Assembly (NCBI GenBank): GCA_018340375.1
Contig: JAFFJZ010000046.1
Coordinates: 868,001-932,000, forward strand
Direction: 5' to 3'
Source of the DNA: Gonatopus flavifemur
Taxonomy: Eukaryota; Arthropoda; Insecta; Hymenoptera; Dryinidae
DNA: 64,000 nt
The notes beneath the pieces are model-generated. The model saw nothing but the letters and a program-made list of their open reading frames with translations. It was not told where the DNA came from and did not search any database. Made by a program: the position numbers and the translations under genes. Below are positions 22,991-34,700 of this stretch, in pieces; the first letter of the stretch is position 1; every line of letters begins with the position of its first letter.

Positions 22991-23640
22991 CGACACGACA
23001 CAGGAGCTGTTCACATCATGCAAAAATGATGATTCCACACATAAAAAGGAGCCTCGCACAGTGGTCGGAAATGGTCGAGTTCGCGTCAAAAATCTGTAAC
23101 ACCTCGAGATTGACATGGAAATCCATGAAATTTGGTACCCGATAGGTTTTTTGTGTGGTGAATCCGAATCTTCTGCTACAATTCAGGGAAAATCGAAGGA
23201 AATATCGGATATGGCTCATTGAAGTGAGATGTTTTTCAGGAAATGTGAAAAAATCTATCATTTAGTGGTGTCACACTTTGAAATGTGTATGCGGGATGAT
23301 GGGCTCGCGTATGAGATGAGTTTTTTAGTTACTAAACCTGAATATTATACCAAAAATTGCGGGAAATCTGCGGAAATTCAATATGTCGGACACTAAAATG
23401 ACAAACGCAGAAAAACTAAACGGAAAGGTATTTCTCAATTACTTACAACTCACTACTGCATGGTTTTTGGGGTCGCTGATCACAAATCTGAGGTCAATGG
23501 AAACGAATTCAAGATGACGGATCGAAAATCGCGGCCTTCAATTTTAGAATCATTTGAATCAGCACAAGATCCCTCGTTGTGGAGTTCTTGGGGTCGCTGA
23601 TCACAAATCTGTCGTGTGAAACAAATCCAGTATGCAAGGC
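22990..23640. repeat. Dispersed CGCTGATCACAAATCT modules
   Basis: TTGGGGTCGCTGATCACAAA occurs at about 23466 and again at about 23588, each next to AAGATGACGGATCG- or AATTCAAG-like sequence. A related segment lies at about 23040-23100. These match the core of the tandem arrays at 51071-51828 and 57835-58200. Confidence 0.6.
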
Positions 23641-23797
23641 GCTGATCTGTTGACCAGAGTTGTGAAGATTGTGACGGGTAATGGAATTTCAATCTGTCAT
23701 CGAGAAAATTCACAGTACCCATTGAATTGCAATTTGTAATGGGAGAATTTCCATGACCCATTACATATGTAATGGAGGCAGTAATGTATCACTAAGG

Positions 23798-23921
23798 TGG
23801 ATGGGGCCAAATTAACGGAAAACCAAATCAACGAAAAGTTGGTTGGGAAGAGAGATACGTCACACTCTTTTCAAACACTGATTTCGTTGATTCGTCTTTT
23901 CGTTGATTTGGCCCCCATCCA
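23798..23921. repeat. Short MITE with TGGATGGGG ends
   Basis: The left arm TGGATGGGGCCAAATTAACG pairs with the right arm CGTTGATTTGGCCCCCATCCA, with pairing continuing into GAAAA/TTTTC. The flanks CTAAGG and GTAAGG are similar but not an exact TSD. Confidence 0.7.
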
Positions 23922-23984
23922 GTAAGGTAATCCATTACTCGCAATTCTGAATCAACCAACTCACGAGTGCATGCCAATCATGTG

Positions 23985-24305
23985 TCCCTGATCCTATTAC
24001 GGGACTCCATGATGAGACGCCATCAAGGAGCTCATCATGAGACACTATTATGGAGGCTCAGTATGAGATTCATAATGGGTCCTATGGAGAGACCCATCAT
24101 GGGAGACATTATGGAACTCAGGACCGGATGAATTATTGAACCCAATATGGGATCAGTTACAGGACCAATTATAAGATCAATCATGACACCAATTATGAGA
24201 CCAGTTATGAGACAAGGGAATAATTTGTGGGACCCATTATGGGATGATGATGGCAGCCATTATGGGACCTATTATTGGACCAGTGATATTGGTTACTTAT
24301 ATTGG
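23985..24305. repeat. Degenerate minisatellite, 12-15 bp unit around GGGACCCATTAT
   Basis: About twenty imperfect units such as GAGACCAATTAT, GGGACCCATTAT and GAGACCCATCATG follow one another. A CCATTACATATGTAATGG palindrome occurs on both sides (about 23757-23774 and 24378-24395). Confidence 0.65.
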
Positions 24306-24699
24306 ACACTCTCACTCTCACTCTCTTTGATCCAGAGTTGTGAGTGATAGGTTATATTAGTCATGCATTGGTGCTTCCATTACATATGTAATGGCTAATG
24401 GAAGCGGTAATGCATTACTCAAAATGATGCACTCCGCTACTCTGCCTACTCGTAACTCTGTCATTGGCTCATTGGTATTTGAGACTGAGTTGAGTCAATT
24501 GTATGAACAATTTCAAGCCCCTTTACCGCGTCAAGATATCGGTCTCGTTCGGGGGGGTTCTTTTTTTCGTTTTTTTGCGTGTTTCTTCTTCTGTTTGGAA
24601 TTTTTTATTAATTTTTTTGTTCACATTTGATGTGTTTGGAGAGTGTTGTTTTGGATTTCTGTTTTCATTTTTCATTTTCTTTTGCGCCCATTTCGTATT
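24306..24699. other. No gene recognised; T-rich tract
   Basis: Contains the second CCATTACATATGTAATGG palindrome and a long T-rich segment (24548-24680). No domain was recognised. Confidence 0.5.
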
Positions 24700-25864
24700 T
24701 ACTAACCAATGTAATCACCATTGTCCAAACGTTCAGTATGATGTTTCAACAGATTTCCAGCATTATCACTCAAATTCTCCTCCCTTTGCTTTTCCAATAC
24801 TCTCGAAGAGCTTATGAGTGGATCTGATGAAGGCAGCATAAAATTAACCATATCTCCGTTACACGATTTCCGATCAAATAATCTGCTCTCGTGTTCTCTA
24901 GCTTCCTCGAGGACAAATTGAAAATCAATGGCGATAGTGAGCATCCTTGTCTCACCCCTCTTCTAATTTGTGCTTCTCCTTTTTGACCCTTTATTTCTAT
25001 TATTGCGGTTTGATTCTTATATAATTCATATATTATTCTCCTATCCCTGAAATTAATTCCTACCTTTTTCAAAATCGTAAACATCTTCTCCCAATCAACA
25101 TTATCGGATGCTTTTCATATATCTACAAAACCTATATACACAGACTTTTTCAACTCTAGACTTTTCTCTACTACTGTTCTCAGTGCTAATATTGCTTCTC
25201 GCGTTCCCCTATTTTTCCTAAAACCGAACTGATCTTCTGCTAATCTACTCTCTATTTTATTCTCTATTCTCCTGTATATGATTCTTGTCAGTATTTTCGA
25301 GGCATGTGGAGTTAAACTGATTGTTCTGTAGTTCTCGCATTTGTCTGCTCCTTGTTTTTTTGGAATGGCGACAATTCTATTCTTCTGGAAATCTTTCGGT
25401 ACTTCGCCTATTTCGTACATATCTCTGACCAATTCAAACAGTGCGTCACGAGTTCTCTGATTGGAGGCTTTGATAAGGTCCGCAATTATGCCATCTGTTC
25501 CTGGCGCTTTATTATTTTTCAATTCTTTCAAAGCCCTGTCGAATTCTGATCTCAAAATTGAATCTCCCAATTCTTCTTCATCGACATCTTCCTCCCCCTC
25601 TAAGAATCCTATATTATCGCTTCCTTTATACAGATCTTCTAAATGATTGATCCATTGTTCTATTTTTTCCTCCGTTCTTATCAATTGTCTTCCTAGAGAA
25701 TTTTTAATCTTACTGCTTCTAGATTCCATTTGTCCAAAAAATCTCTCAACAATCCTATATGCCTCATCAATTTTTCCTAAATGTAATTTCACTTCTATAT
25801 CTTGACATTTCCCCTCCAACCATTGTTCTTTTGCTTTCGTTGATTCTCTGATTATTTTATTCAT
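24700..25864 (-). pseudogene. Non-LTR (LINE) reverse transcriptase fragment
   Basis: From 25864 downwards the frame reads a linker and then RT motifs in order. These are ALKELKNNKAPGTDGI (about 25540), KDFQKNRIVAIPKK, NYRTISLTPHASKILTRII, EDQFGFRKNRGTREAI, and KSVYIGFVDI where a stop at about 25114 cuts the motif that normally continues with catalytic Asp. It resumes with WEKMFTILKKVGI-like sequence at 25084, then RRGVRQGCSLSPLIFN. After a frameshift near 24930 it reads NGDMVNFMLPSSDP, a decayed FADD-type motif, and fades out near 24700. The endonuclease and 3' end are missing. RT of this type copies element RNA at a nicked target. It resembles Jockey/CR1/RTE-like elements; the exact clade is unclear. 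Confidence 0.85.
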
Positions 25865-26396
25865 GAATTACATGTATGAAATAAATTTTTTTCAGTAGTT
25901 CATCCATGTCTTTTGCAAATGTTATGAATAGACTGCGGAAATGTATGCGAATATAGATTTTCCATGTTACATTTCTCTTGCATATTCCACATCAACGACA
26001 TAGACTAGCGTGTTACATGCTTGTTTCTCAAAAGGAAAGATACTGGATTTTGTTTCATATCATTGATGTAAAATTTACAGAAAAATTGTACCATGAAAAA
26101 TTGATATTTGCATGAAATTCAATAGTCTAGTTATGAACAAATTCAATTTACAAACAAAACGGACATGCTCGGAATTGATTTTTTCCTAATGTAATTTTTT
26201 ATTAATCTTCACAGAATACCGTATGAAAATGTCAAAGTGGGCACCTTGATAATTTTTGAAATACGATTCATAACGTAGAATGCTGTCGGTTTCGAATGTG
26301 GAGCAGTGCATCGTGCACTCGGAGCGTGCGGTGCCGAGCGCGCATTAACGCGACAGGATTTGTCTTTGTCAATTGTTTGCACTTTATTTGCCTGCT
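25865..26396. other. No gene recognised
   Basis: AT-rich sequence with no domains. The segment 26290-26350 is locally GC-rich (GTGCACTCGGAGCGTGCGGTG). Confidence 0.5.
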
Positions 26397-27125
26397 ACGA
26401 GTAATTTTTGATCAGTTCAGTCTTAGTCACGCACTTTTTGAACTTTGAATTCACCGTCTTCAGAGGCGATTGTGCTGGGTTTTCTGAATAGTATCGTTCA
26501 TAACCGTCATGCAAAGGGTCACGAGACACATGAAACATCATAATCCATCGAGCACTAAATTCCTGAGCTCTGTAAAAAGCCACTCGAACTTTGTAAACCG
26601 GTAATCTTGACGAGTTATTTTTGAACTTCGAATTCACTATCCCCAGAGGCGATTGTGCTGTGGCTTTGAATAGTATCGTTCATAACTCCCATGAAAAGGA
26701 TCATGAGGAGCATGAAATATCATAATCCATCGAGCACTAAATTCCAGAACTATCTGAAAATCCACTGGGACTTTGTAAACAAGTTTTCTTGAGGAGTTAT
26801 TTTTGCACTCCGGATAATCGTCTTCGGAGGCGATTGTGCTGGGATTTTTGAATGTTATTGTTCATAACTGGAATGGAAAAGGTCATGGGGCACATGAAAT
26901 ATAATGATCCATCGAGCACTAAATTCCTGCACTCTATAGGAAGCCACTCGAACTTCGTAAACCGGTAATCCTGACAAGTTATTTTTGAACTTGGAATTCA
27001 CCGTCTTCAGAGGCGATTGTGCTAAGATTTCCGGATAGTATTCTTCACAACCATCATGAGCAGGGTCAAGGGGCCTATGAGATATCATAATCCAAACAAG
27101 CACTCAATCCCAGAACCCTAGCAAG
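26397..27125. repeat. 182-bp tandem repeat, about 4 copies
   Basis: GGCGATTGTGCT recurs at 26465, 26648, 26829 and 27012, giving spacings of 183, 181 and 183. Each unit also contains CATAATCCATCGAGCACTAA, an ATCGTTCATAAC-like segment and GAGTTATTTTTG. The units differ by roughly 10-15% by eye. The open frames across them are repeat artefacts. Confidence 0.88.
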
Positions 27126-27219
27126 TAGTCTCTCCATAATAGTGTCTCCATCTTGTGGCACTTAATTAGCACCTAATTCCTAATGCATAATAATATCCAT
27201 AAAATCCATTTGTATTAAT

Positions 27220-27253
27220 GGTTGTGCTGACGGAACGTTCCGCCAGCACAACC
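27220..27253. repeat. 34-bp near-perfect palindrome centred on GGAACGTTCC
   Basis: GGTTGTGCTGACGG and CCGCCAGCACAACC flank the centre AACGTT, with one mismatched pair. GGTTGTG..AACGGAACGG recurs at about 27364, by the end of the Transib relic, so the palindrome may be two fused element ends. Confidence 0.75.
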
Positions 27254-27356
27254 TCTCATGAAAACAAAAATTTAAGGAGCACTGAATTCGGGAATAGGGC
27301 ACTAAATTAGTACTAAATTAGCACTGAATTTCTGTATGGTTCCCAAGTGATTGTGC

Positions 27357-29005
27357 TCAAATGGTTGTGTCAACGGAACGGACGTAATCCACCGAGTAAC
27401 TCCACGGTGTCTGACGAATACTCCTATCATAGCCACTCGTAAGTCCCTGCAGGATACTGGCGAAGCGGTTGATCAATTCAATGTGTACATAAGTGATTCC
27501 TGACACTATCTGGAGGTTATCGAGGAAACCTCTTTCCGTATTCTCATCGTTTGTGGAGCCATGACCATGCTTAACCACATCTATCAGGATAGAAAGCTGA
27601 GACCGCAAAGCATTTTGGATATACTGCTCTCGTTTTTCTCTCAATTGCTTGTCATCTTTTGTAGCATACAAATTTTCAAAGTCCAAATTATATGAAACAT
27701 GTAAAATGCATTACATGAAACTTATCCTACAGTGGAGTGGTGAAAGTCTATAATAATAGTTTTCTTCATTAATAACCACTTTCTCCAGTCAGGCTCAATC
27801 GTTCATCTGATTGGGAGTAGCTTTGCATATGTTACATGATGCGGATGAGTGTCGATCAGTCACAACATTGCAAATCTTTCCATCGACCATGGTGCAATAC
27901 CATTTGTGCGATACTTCATCTCTTTAGTATCGATAGTCACAGTTGTTGGTTGTAACTTCGAAAATACTCTCTCAATAGTAGCATACTCTTGCAGAACTTT
28001 CTCATCTGTTTTCTTGGTGAATTCAAATCTTATCGGACGACATAATCGTATTGATGATGGCCTCGCATTCCTCCAAATTATCTGTTCCTTCCCGCGAATC
28101 ATGGTTAGAGGTACATAAGAAACCATACTGAAGGATCACTAGCAGCCGGAGAGGTTGGATCACATACCCATTTTTGCTTAAACGTCTGTTGATTAGACGA
28201 CTCATCCAAACCCCATTTCCCTTTCAATATAACATATTCCCGTCCTATTCCATGTGATGTTCGACGTGGCGAGAGTAAAAAAATTCTTCTCGCAGTATGA
28301 TCTAGCAGTGACTGTAACTCAATTTGTACACCATTTTCTAAAATTTTGATACCATTGGGATCAGTTTCTTTTTTTGTACCAGGGATATGTTCCCGTGCCA
28401 AATAGGGTCATATTGTGTCCTCGCAGCAGTTCATATTTTCGTTCAGTTAGTCCCAAGTTCCTATACACAGCCAGAGTCTGATTTATAGAATCATCCTCAT
28501 CTCTTCCTTGAGGGAAAACTTCCGTTTCGGGTTTTTGACCAAACGGCATCACACCTCTGGTTGGAACTTCTCGCGAATAATTACAACGGAGTCCTTGCTA
28601 CCGTCGTTGTTCTGTTCTCAGGGAACCTGCCTGATCTTCCACACATGGACGGCCTCGAGCCTCAACAGGGTTATCATTCGGCATAAACGCGGTATCAGTT
28701 ACTGCAGAAGTGGAAACCGAAGAAGGCACATCGACTTTGAATTCGCACTCCAATTTCTCATCTATGAAGAATTTCTACTCACTTCCGATCTCGATGCGCG
28801 ATCGACCAACTTTGGTATACTAGTTTGTGAATTTTCTGAGGAATTGACTGTTCAAGTATATACGTGATCCTTCCAATTTCTTCACGTTATAGTTGGACGT
28901 ACGAGTTACCATATCCATCAATGTATCTGACTCCAAGGATGCTTTATTCTCTCCCGCCCATATCCATTCACATGATTGTTCGGCTTGGATTTCGGAGACG
29001 GACAT
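27357..29005 (-). pseudogene. Transib (RAG1-like) transposase relic, copy 1
   Basis: The N-terminus starts MSVSEIQAEQSCEWIW at 29005. The variable domain follows, including SSVSTSAVTDT at about 28700. The core begins with LLSPRRTSH and then KWGLDESSNQQTFKQKW at about 28180. This aligns with the first catalytic-Asp region of Transib and RAG1. Next come YVPLTMIRGKEQIIW and SIRLCRPIRFEF at about 28110-28020. The middle of the core, which should hold the second catalytic Asp, looks deleted between about 27860 and 27690. It resumes KREQYIQNALRSQLSILIDV, GHGSTNDENTER, ELINRFASILQGLTSGYD and stops at 27357. Multiple stops and frameshifts are present. Transib transposases cut at 5-bp targets and are relatives of RAG1. 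The final catalytic Glu region is missing here. Confidence 0.8.
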
Positions 29006-29947
29006 CTTCGGAGTAGTGAGATTGGTTTGCAGTGAGGAAATTGTTCAACGGGAGCTCCTGCAGTTTTGAAAACACAATTTAGAAACCGAAAGATTTATGG
29101 TGGGAAGTTGCGCCAAATCGCATGGAATTTATGGTGTGAAGTCGCGCCAAATCGCACGAACTTTCACTACATCCAGTTTTGAATATTATACTATTCCACT
29201 CGTGGGCACTACTTGAGTACAAAATTGAGTAATATTTTGAACATCATTTTTCTCCGTGTACGGTGATTGCTGTATTCATGATATCTGTAAATTCTCCCGA
29301 CCGTGATTCACATGGAATTTTCGGTTCTTGAATTGTGTTTTCAAAACTGTAAGAGCTCCTGTTGAACAATTTCCTCTCTGCAAACCAATCTTACCACCTC
29401 AAAGATGTCCGTCTCCGGAATCTAACACAAACAATTAATTGAATGGATATGGGCGGAAGAGAATAAAGCATCCTCAAAGTTAGATACATTGATGGATATG
29501 GCAACTCATACGTTCAACTATAACGTGGAATGATTGAAAGAACTACTTGTATACTTGAACAATCAATTCCTTAGATAATTCACAAACCAGTATACCAAAG
29601 TTGGTCGATCGCACATCGAATTCGAAAGTAAGTAAAAATTCTTCATAGATGAGAAATTGGAGTGCGAATTCAAAGTCGATGTGCCTTCTTCGGTTTCCAC
29701 TTCTGCAGTAACTGATACCACGTTCATGCCAAATACTAACCCTTTCAAGGCTCAAGGCCATGCATGTGTGGAAGATGAGGCTGATTCCCTCAGAATAAAA
29801 CAACGATGGTCGCAAGGACTCCGTTCCAATTGTTCGCAAGAAGTTTCAACCAAAGCTGTGATGCCGTTCGGTAAAAAACCCGGAACGGAAGTTCTTCCTA
29901 AAAAAAGGATGGGGATAATTCTACAAATCAGACTCTGGCTATGTATA

Positions 29948-31271
29948 CCCAGACAGCACACAAGTTCCTTCTGAGTTCCCAAAGAATTCAGAGTAAAGAA
30001 TACCTACGGAATTCATTTCTATGAATTCATAGAGTATCAAGAGAATTATTGAAGAGTTCTTGATGAATACATGTGGGAGTTCTTGAAATACACATAAAGA
30101 ATGCATAAGGTATTCGTAAGGACTATCCGTTATGACAATGAATATGAATCTTCATGGAAGTTAAAAATGTAGTCCTGTTCTGCCCAAAATAATTCATAAC
30201 GGATACCATCAACTTCGATCAACAAGAGTTCAATCAGAGTCTTTCTGAATTTGTGAAAGTCTTCGAATAGAAGTAATGTCCAAGATACAATTAGTAGTAT
30301 ATTTTCTCTTATAACTTGCGTGAATAGGTGCGTGTACGAGATTTTGAAAGTACTTAATAAAGTTAAGTGAATTATGCAATGTAATAATCAGTTAGTAATT
30401 CATTTCGGTGCAAGGAACATATAATATGTGAGAATAAATGACATATCGTATGATTTTAAGGTTCAAGTTTTGTATACAACACCATGATGTAACTCTAAGG
30501 AAGAGGAGTGTGCGAAAATTCATGAATTGTTCGTGGATAATATAATGAAATAAATTCTTTATGACCTCAAAATATGTGAATATTGACTGTAAAAATATAT
30601 TCATACAAACGATCTTTCATGTGTGGAAGGACTAATTGATTGTATCGAGTGTGGAAAATCTTTTATAAAAAACGTTGGAAAAAACTCTGTGATCTCCATC
30701 TTTTCCGATAGGAAATTTGTGAAAGACTTGATATTTAATTACAAAGGTTGATTGAATTATGAGAAAGTTCAGAATGCCTGTTTTGTTTGTAGTATGATTT
30801 ATTTATACCTAATGAATTCAGATGTGAATGCATTATGAATTCTTCTGGGTAGATTACGTGTTCTCTCCGAATTTCTATATGTTTTCATTTCTACACGCAG
30901 AAAACAGATGTGTTGAGAAGTCCCATAATTTATTGAGGATCAGCGCCAGTCTGTGACAGATAGAGTTTTGACTTGAATTCACTTTTAAAAGCTCCCCTAA
31001 TCAGATGTATCTCTACAAGAAATTATGGTACTTTTGAAGCTATATCCAGGTAAATAATTTCATCCATCACAGACTGGCGCTGATCCTTAATAAATTATGG
31101 GACTTTTAAAAATATATTCTTCTGCGTGTACCGACATAATGGACACACTTTTGGAATTATTTTTGGATTAAAATGAATGATTGCACGTATTCTTAAAGAG
31201 TTCCCTCGAAAAGCATGACATTCAAATGATATTCTCTAAGAACTGTTTGAGAACTCGTTGTGCTGTCAGGG
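29948..31271. mobile_element. 1.32-kb non-autonomous element, CCCAGACAGCACA ends, in Transib copy 2
   Basis: The left end CCCAGACAGCACACAAGTTC and right end (reverse-complemented CCCTGACAGCACAACGAGTT) are imperfect TIRs flanked by TA (29946-29947 and 31272-31273). Comparison with uninterrupted Transib copy 1 confirms that the host sequence continues across the gap with only TA duplicated. No transposase frame is present. It carries its own nested MITE at 30892-31130. The first 240 bp recur inverted at 45283-45541. Confidence 0.85.
30892..31130. mobile_element. 239-bp MITE with TACACGCAGAA ends and ~70-bp arms
   Basis: The left arm starts TACACGCAGAAAACAG, the right arm ends TTCTGCGTGTA. The arms pair through GTCCCATAATTTATT and GGATCAGCGCCAGTCTGTGA, giving a long hairpin. 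The outer TA on both sides fits a TA target. It is nested inside the 29948-31271 element. Confidence 0.88.
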
Positions 31272-32487
31272 TATGGACTTGGGACCAACTCAACGGAAAT
31301 ACGAACTTCTGCGAGTACACAATATTACCCTATTTGGCACAAAAACATATTCCTGGTATGAAAAAATCTTGTCTGCAGAAAAAAAAACTTATCCCGACGG
31401 TATCAAAATTTCAGAAAATGGTGTACAAATTGAGTTACAGTCACTGCTAGATCATACTGCGAGAAGAATTTTTTTACTCTCGCCACGTCGAACATCACAT
31501 GGAATAGGACGGGAATATGTTATATTGAAAGGGAAATGGGGTTTGGATGAGTCGTCTAATCAACAGACGTTTAAGCAAAAATGGGTATGTGATCCAACCT
31601 CTCCGGCTGCTAGTGATCCTTCAGTATAGTTTCTTATGTACCTCTAACCATGATTCGCGGGAAGGAACAGATAATTTGGAGGAATGCGAGGCCATCATCA
31701 ATACGATTATGTCGTCCGATAAGATTTGAATTCACCAAGAAAACAGATGAGAAAGTTCTGCAAGAGTATGCTACTATTGAGAGAGTATTTTCGAAGTTAC
31801 AACCAACAACTGTGACTATCGATACTAAAGAGATGAAGTATCGCACAAATGGTATTGCACCATGGTCGATGGAAAGATTTGCAATGTTGTGACTGATCGA
31901 CACTCATCCGCATCATGTAACATATGCAAAGCTACTCCCAATCAGATGAACGATTGAGCCTGACTGGAGAAAGTGGTTATTAATGAAGGAAACTATTATT
32001 ATAGACTTTCACCACTCCACTGTAGGATAAGTTTCATGTAATGCATTTTACATGTTTCATATAATTCGGACTTTGAAAATTTTTATGCTACAAAAGATGA
32101 CAAGCAATTGAGAGAAAAACGAGAGCAGTATATCCAAAATGCTTTGCGTTCTCAGCTTTCTATCCTGGTAGATGTGGTTAAGCATGGTCATGGCTCCACA
32201 AACGATGAGAATACGGAAAGAGGTTCCTTCGATAACCCCCAGATAGTGTCAGGAATCACTTATGTAAACATTGAATTGATCAACCGCTTTGCCAGTATCC
32301 TGCAGGGACTTACGAGTGGCTATGATAGGAGTATTCGTCAGACACCGTGGAGTTACTCGTTGGATTGTGTGGTTGGTACAAAATGCCACCAACCATACAT
32401 AAAGTTCTACTTTATGGAGGTCAAATAATCAGAGGTTTTGGCTTGCCCATTGGTTGTCTATCCGAAGAAGCTCAGGAGGCTAACAAC

Positions 32488-32895
32488 GAAGTCCCTCTCT
32501 CAAAATCCCCCCAAGACTTGGATTCTTCCTCAAATACGGAAAATAGAAAGAGAGATGTTTGGGTGTTCTCGAATGGAATCGATGATCGGATGCTTTTATT
32601 CGACATTCCCATGGCCAGATTCGTAATCAGCGACCTCGGAAACCCCTATGGAAGAAGTGTCGAGCGATTATAGCGATTTTGAGAATCCAAGTCCGTCATT
32701 TCGGATTCAACATTTTCACGGTCAAATTCGTGATCAGCGACCCCAAAAACCATGGAAACGTGAGCTTCGAGCTGTTTTGAATGATTCAAAGGGTATCACC
32801 TGAAAAGAACAATGTTTTCGTCACTCGATCTCTTTGCGCCGCCACATTGAATCTACTATCGCGCAATCCGGATTGCGCCACACGGCATTCGGCGT
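32488..32895. repeat. Dispersed repeat, inverted partner of 10506-10800
   Basis: Contains GATGTTTGGGTGTTCTCGAA, TTCGTGATCAGCGACCCC, AAGGGTATCACCTGA, CAATCCGGATTG and CACACGGCATTC. These are the same blocks as the partner, in reverse-complement order. It begins exactly where Transib copy 2 ends. Confidence 0.75.
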
Positions 32896-34700
32896 ACTTC
32901 ATGGGATGTTACATGGTCAATGGTGCGTTCATATGAATGTGAATATGAAGCCGGTCATAATGTAGCTTTTCATAAGTGAGTAATGATAAGTGTGTAGTGT
33001 TATCGTTGAACACTTCATAACCCACTGGAATGACAGTTTCGGGGAAAAGGTTTGGATGTGATTTCGAACCGCTCAATAAATATTGAAACAATCGTCATTC
33101 AAATTACGTCTCTGCAAGAGGTGAGAATTTTCATAGATATTTATAAAACTCCGTGAAAATCTATAATCCTAATCTCGATATGCAGAATGGAATATGAAAA
33201 TATTGAATATGATGAATGATTTTCATTCCCAATATATGAGAATTCTTTTGACAGTGCTTTCCCATGAAGCACGCTAATTCAAGAAAAATTAATGAAGAGC
33301 TCAATCGTCATTCACAGAATTTCTCATGAACTTCAAGAATTCTTCCAGGACTCCTGTGTTGTGTGGACTCAGTCCTGTAATCAGACAAAAAGAGGAAATG
33401 GTTCACTATTACCTTTTCCGTCGCATATTTTACTGTACTAGTTTTCTCAGTGCATGGACCACTCGTTGCAATGGATTGAGTGGAATTCTCCCGATGTCGA
33501 CAAATGTACGGAGGTTCTTGAACTCAATCCCTATTCTCGTTTTGAATTGTACCTCTTCACCACTATGCATAGATCAGATTGAAGAAACCTCTTGTTCCCT
33601 TTAGACTTCCGTAGAGTATTCAAGAGTTAGAAGAATAGGGCGAGCTCGTCTATATAGTTGAATAGACAGCCCCCTAGGACGGAAAATTTCGGGGGTGGCG
33701 AAATTTCAAAGAATAAGGAATTTAAATCATGAATTTGAAGCGATCACTCAATAGGGCGGCGTTTCAAGGTTTCCGCTGAGAGTGTCGGAATACCTAGAGG
33801 CCTGTGAAAGCAAGAATTAAGCGACATAGTGGAAGAGTGTATATCCAAAGTTCCGAGTCTGATGCATATCATTACACGGGATCCATCCAGATAGTATTTG
33901 TTTGTTCGTTTCTTTGAAATATGTCCACGTCTGACAATACTCGATCCGAGAAGTGATTCCTCATTTCCCCCTACATATGGAGAATGAGGAAATTCCTGCT
34001 ACTTTGAGCAGGAGAAGAGATCTTCCATATGTAAGGGAAAAGGAGGGATCACTTTTCGACTCAGGTGTTCCCCATACATCACATATGACGAAGGAACATG
34101 ATTTCTACCTGCCAGTATATTCGAAAATTTTTCCATGTGGCAAGGAGGTCAGAGAAATAATGAGAACCACTGTGGATATGTCATTCACGTAATTCAACTT
34201 TCACCAAGCACGCTAGAGTTGCCTGCGAATGACACTAGAGATACGAATGTGGACCTATAAAGTAAATGCACGCAGTTACGCACCACACAACAATGAATTT
34301 CTGCGCGCGCAGCTAAATTACGCACACAATCTTCGGTCACATGTGGACACTTGTAGACGGTCCTCGCTGGGAGAGTTAATGTTCTGGGAATATTTTTTTT
34401 GTCACGTGTGTTTTATGGGTGTTCATTTCTCCTCATTCATTGTATATAACTCTGCGGATTTTCCCAGGGTAGGAGGTGAATGTCTCGAGAAAACATTTCG
34501 TCGAATAAACATGATTCGGCAATCGCTAGTGATAATCGAAAAGTGACTTGCGATTGTCATGCGATGAAGTATCTCGATTCGAGATAATATGCCTCGCATG
34601 ATTTTAATGGATTAATGATTACGATAGAGGAATAAGGATTGACGAGATGTGACCTATGTAACACGGAATATTCTGAGAATATTCTCAGAACATCCGTGGA
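32896..34700. other. No gene recognised
   Basis: Several open frames of 60-105 codons are present (for example 33326-33604, 33953-34192 and 34229-34546), but none has a recognisable domain. Near 34660-34690 there is a GAATATTCTGAGAATATTC palindrome-rich stretch. Confidence 0.5.

Larger units (their letters stand above)
29405..32487 (+). pseudogene. Transib (RAG1-like) transposase relic, copy 2, split by an insertion
   Basis: Same protein as copy 1 in opposite orientation. It starts MSVSGI stop at 29405 and runs through CEFKVDVPSSVSTSAVT at about 29660. At 29947 a 1.3-kb element interrupts, and the frame resumes at about 31274 with DLGPTQRKYELLRVHN. The later blocks are KGKWGLDESSNQQTF (about 31530), SIRLCRPIRFEFTKK (about 31700), KHGHGSTNDENTER (about 32200), ITYVNIELINRFASIL, and WYKMPPTIHKVLLYG..GLPIGCLSEEAQEAN at about 32380-32485. 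The last block is the terminal Transib region. The second-Asp region is degenerate or absent, as in copy 1. A dispersed repeat truncates the extreme C-terminus at about 32488. Confidence 0.8.

Noticed and set aside
23016..23261. 81-codon minus-strand open frame
   Set aside because: No domain, and it overlaps the dispersed GATCACAAATCTG modules.
24391..24827. Phe-rich open frames on the plus strand
   Set aside because: They are driven by the T-rich tract at 24548-24680 and the antisense of the LINE RT relic.
26395..27125. Repeated ORFs reading like a tandem-repeat protein (..SPLKTVNSKFK..)
   Set aside because: The DNA repeats every 182 bp regardless of frame (spacings 181-183), and different units are open in the same sense only by chance.
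28508..29839. Two similar ORFs (GISYCRSGNRRRHIDFEFALQ) on opposite strands
   Set aside because: They are antisense shadows of the Transib N-terminal coding region in the two inverted copies.
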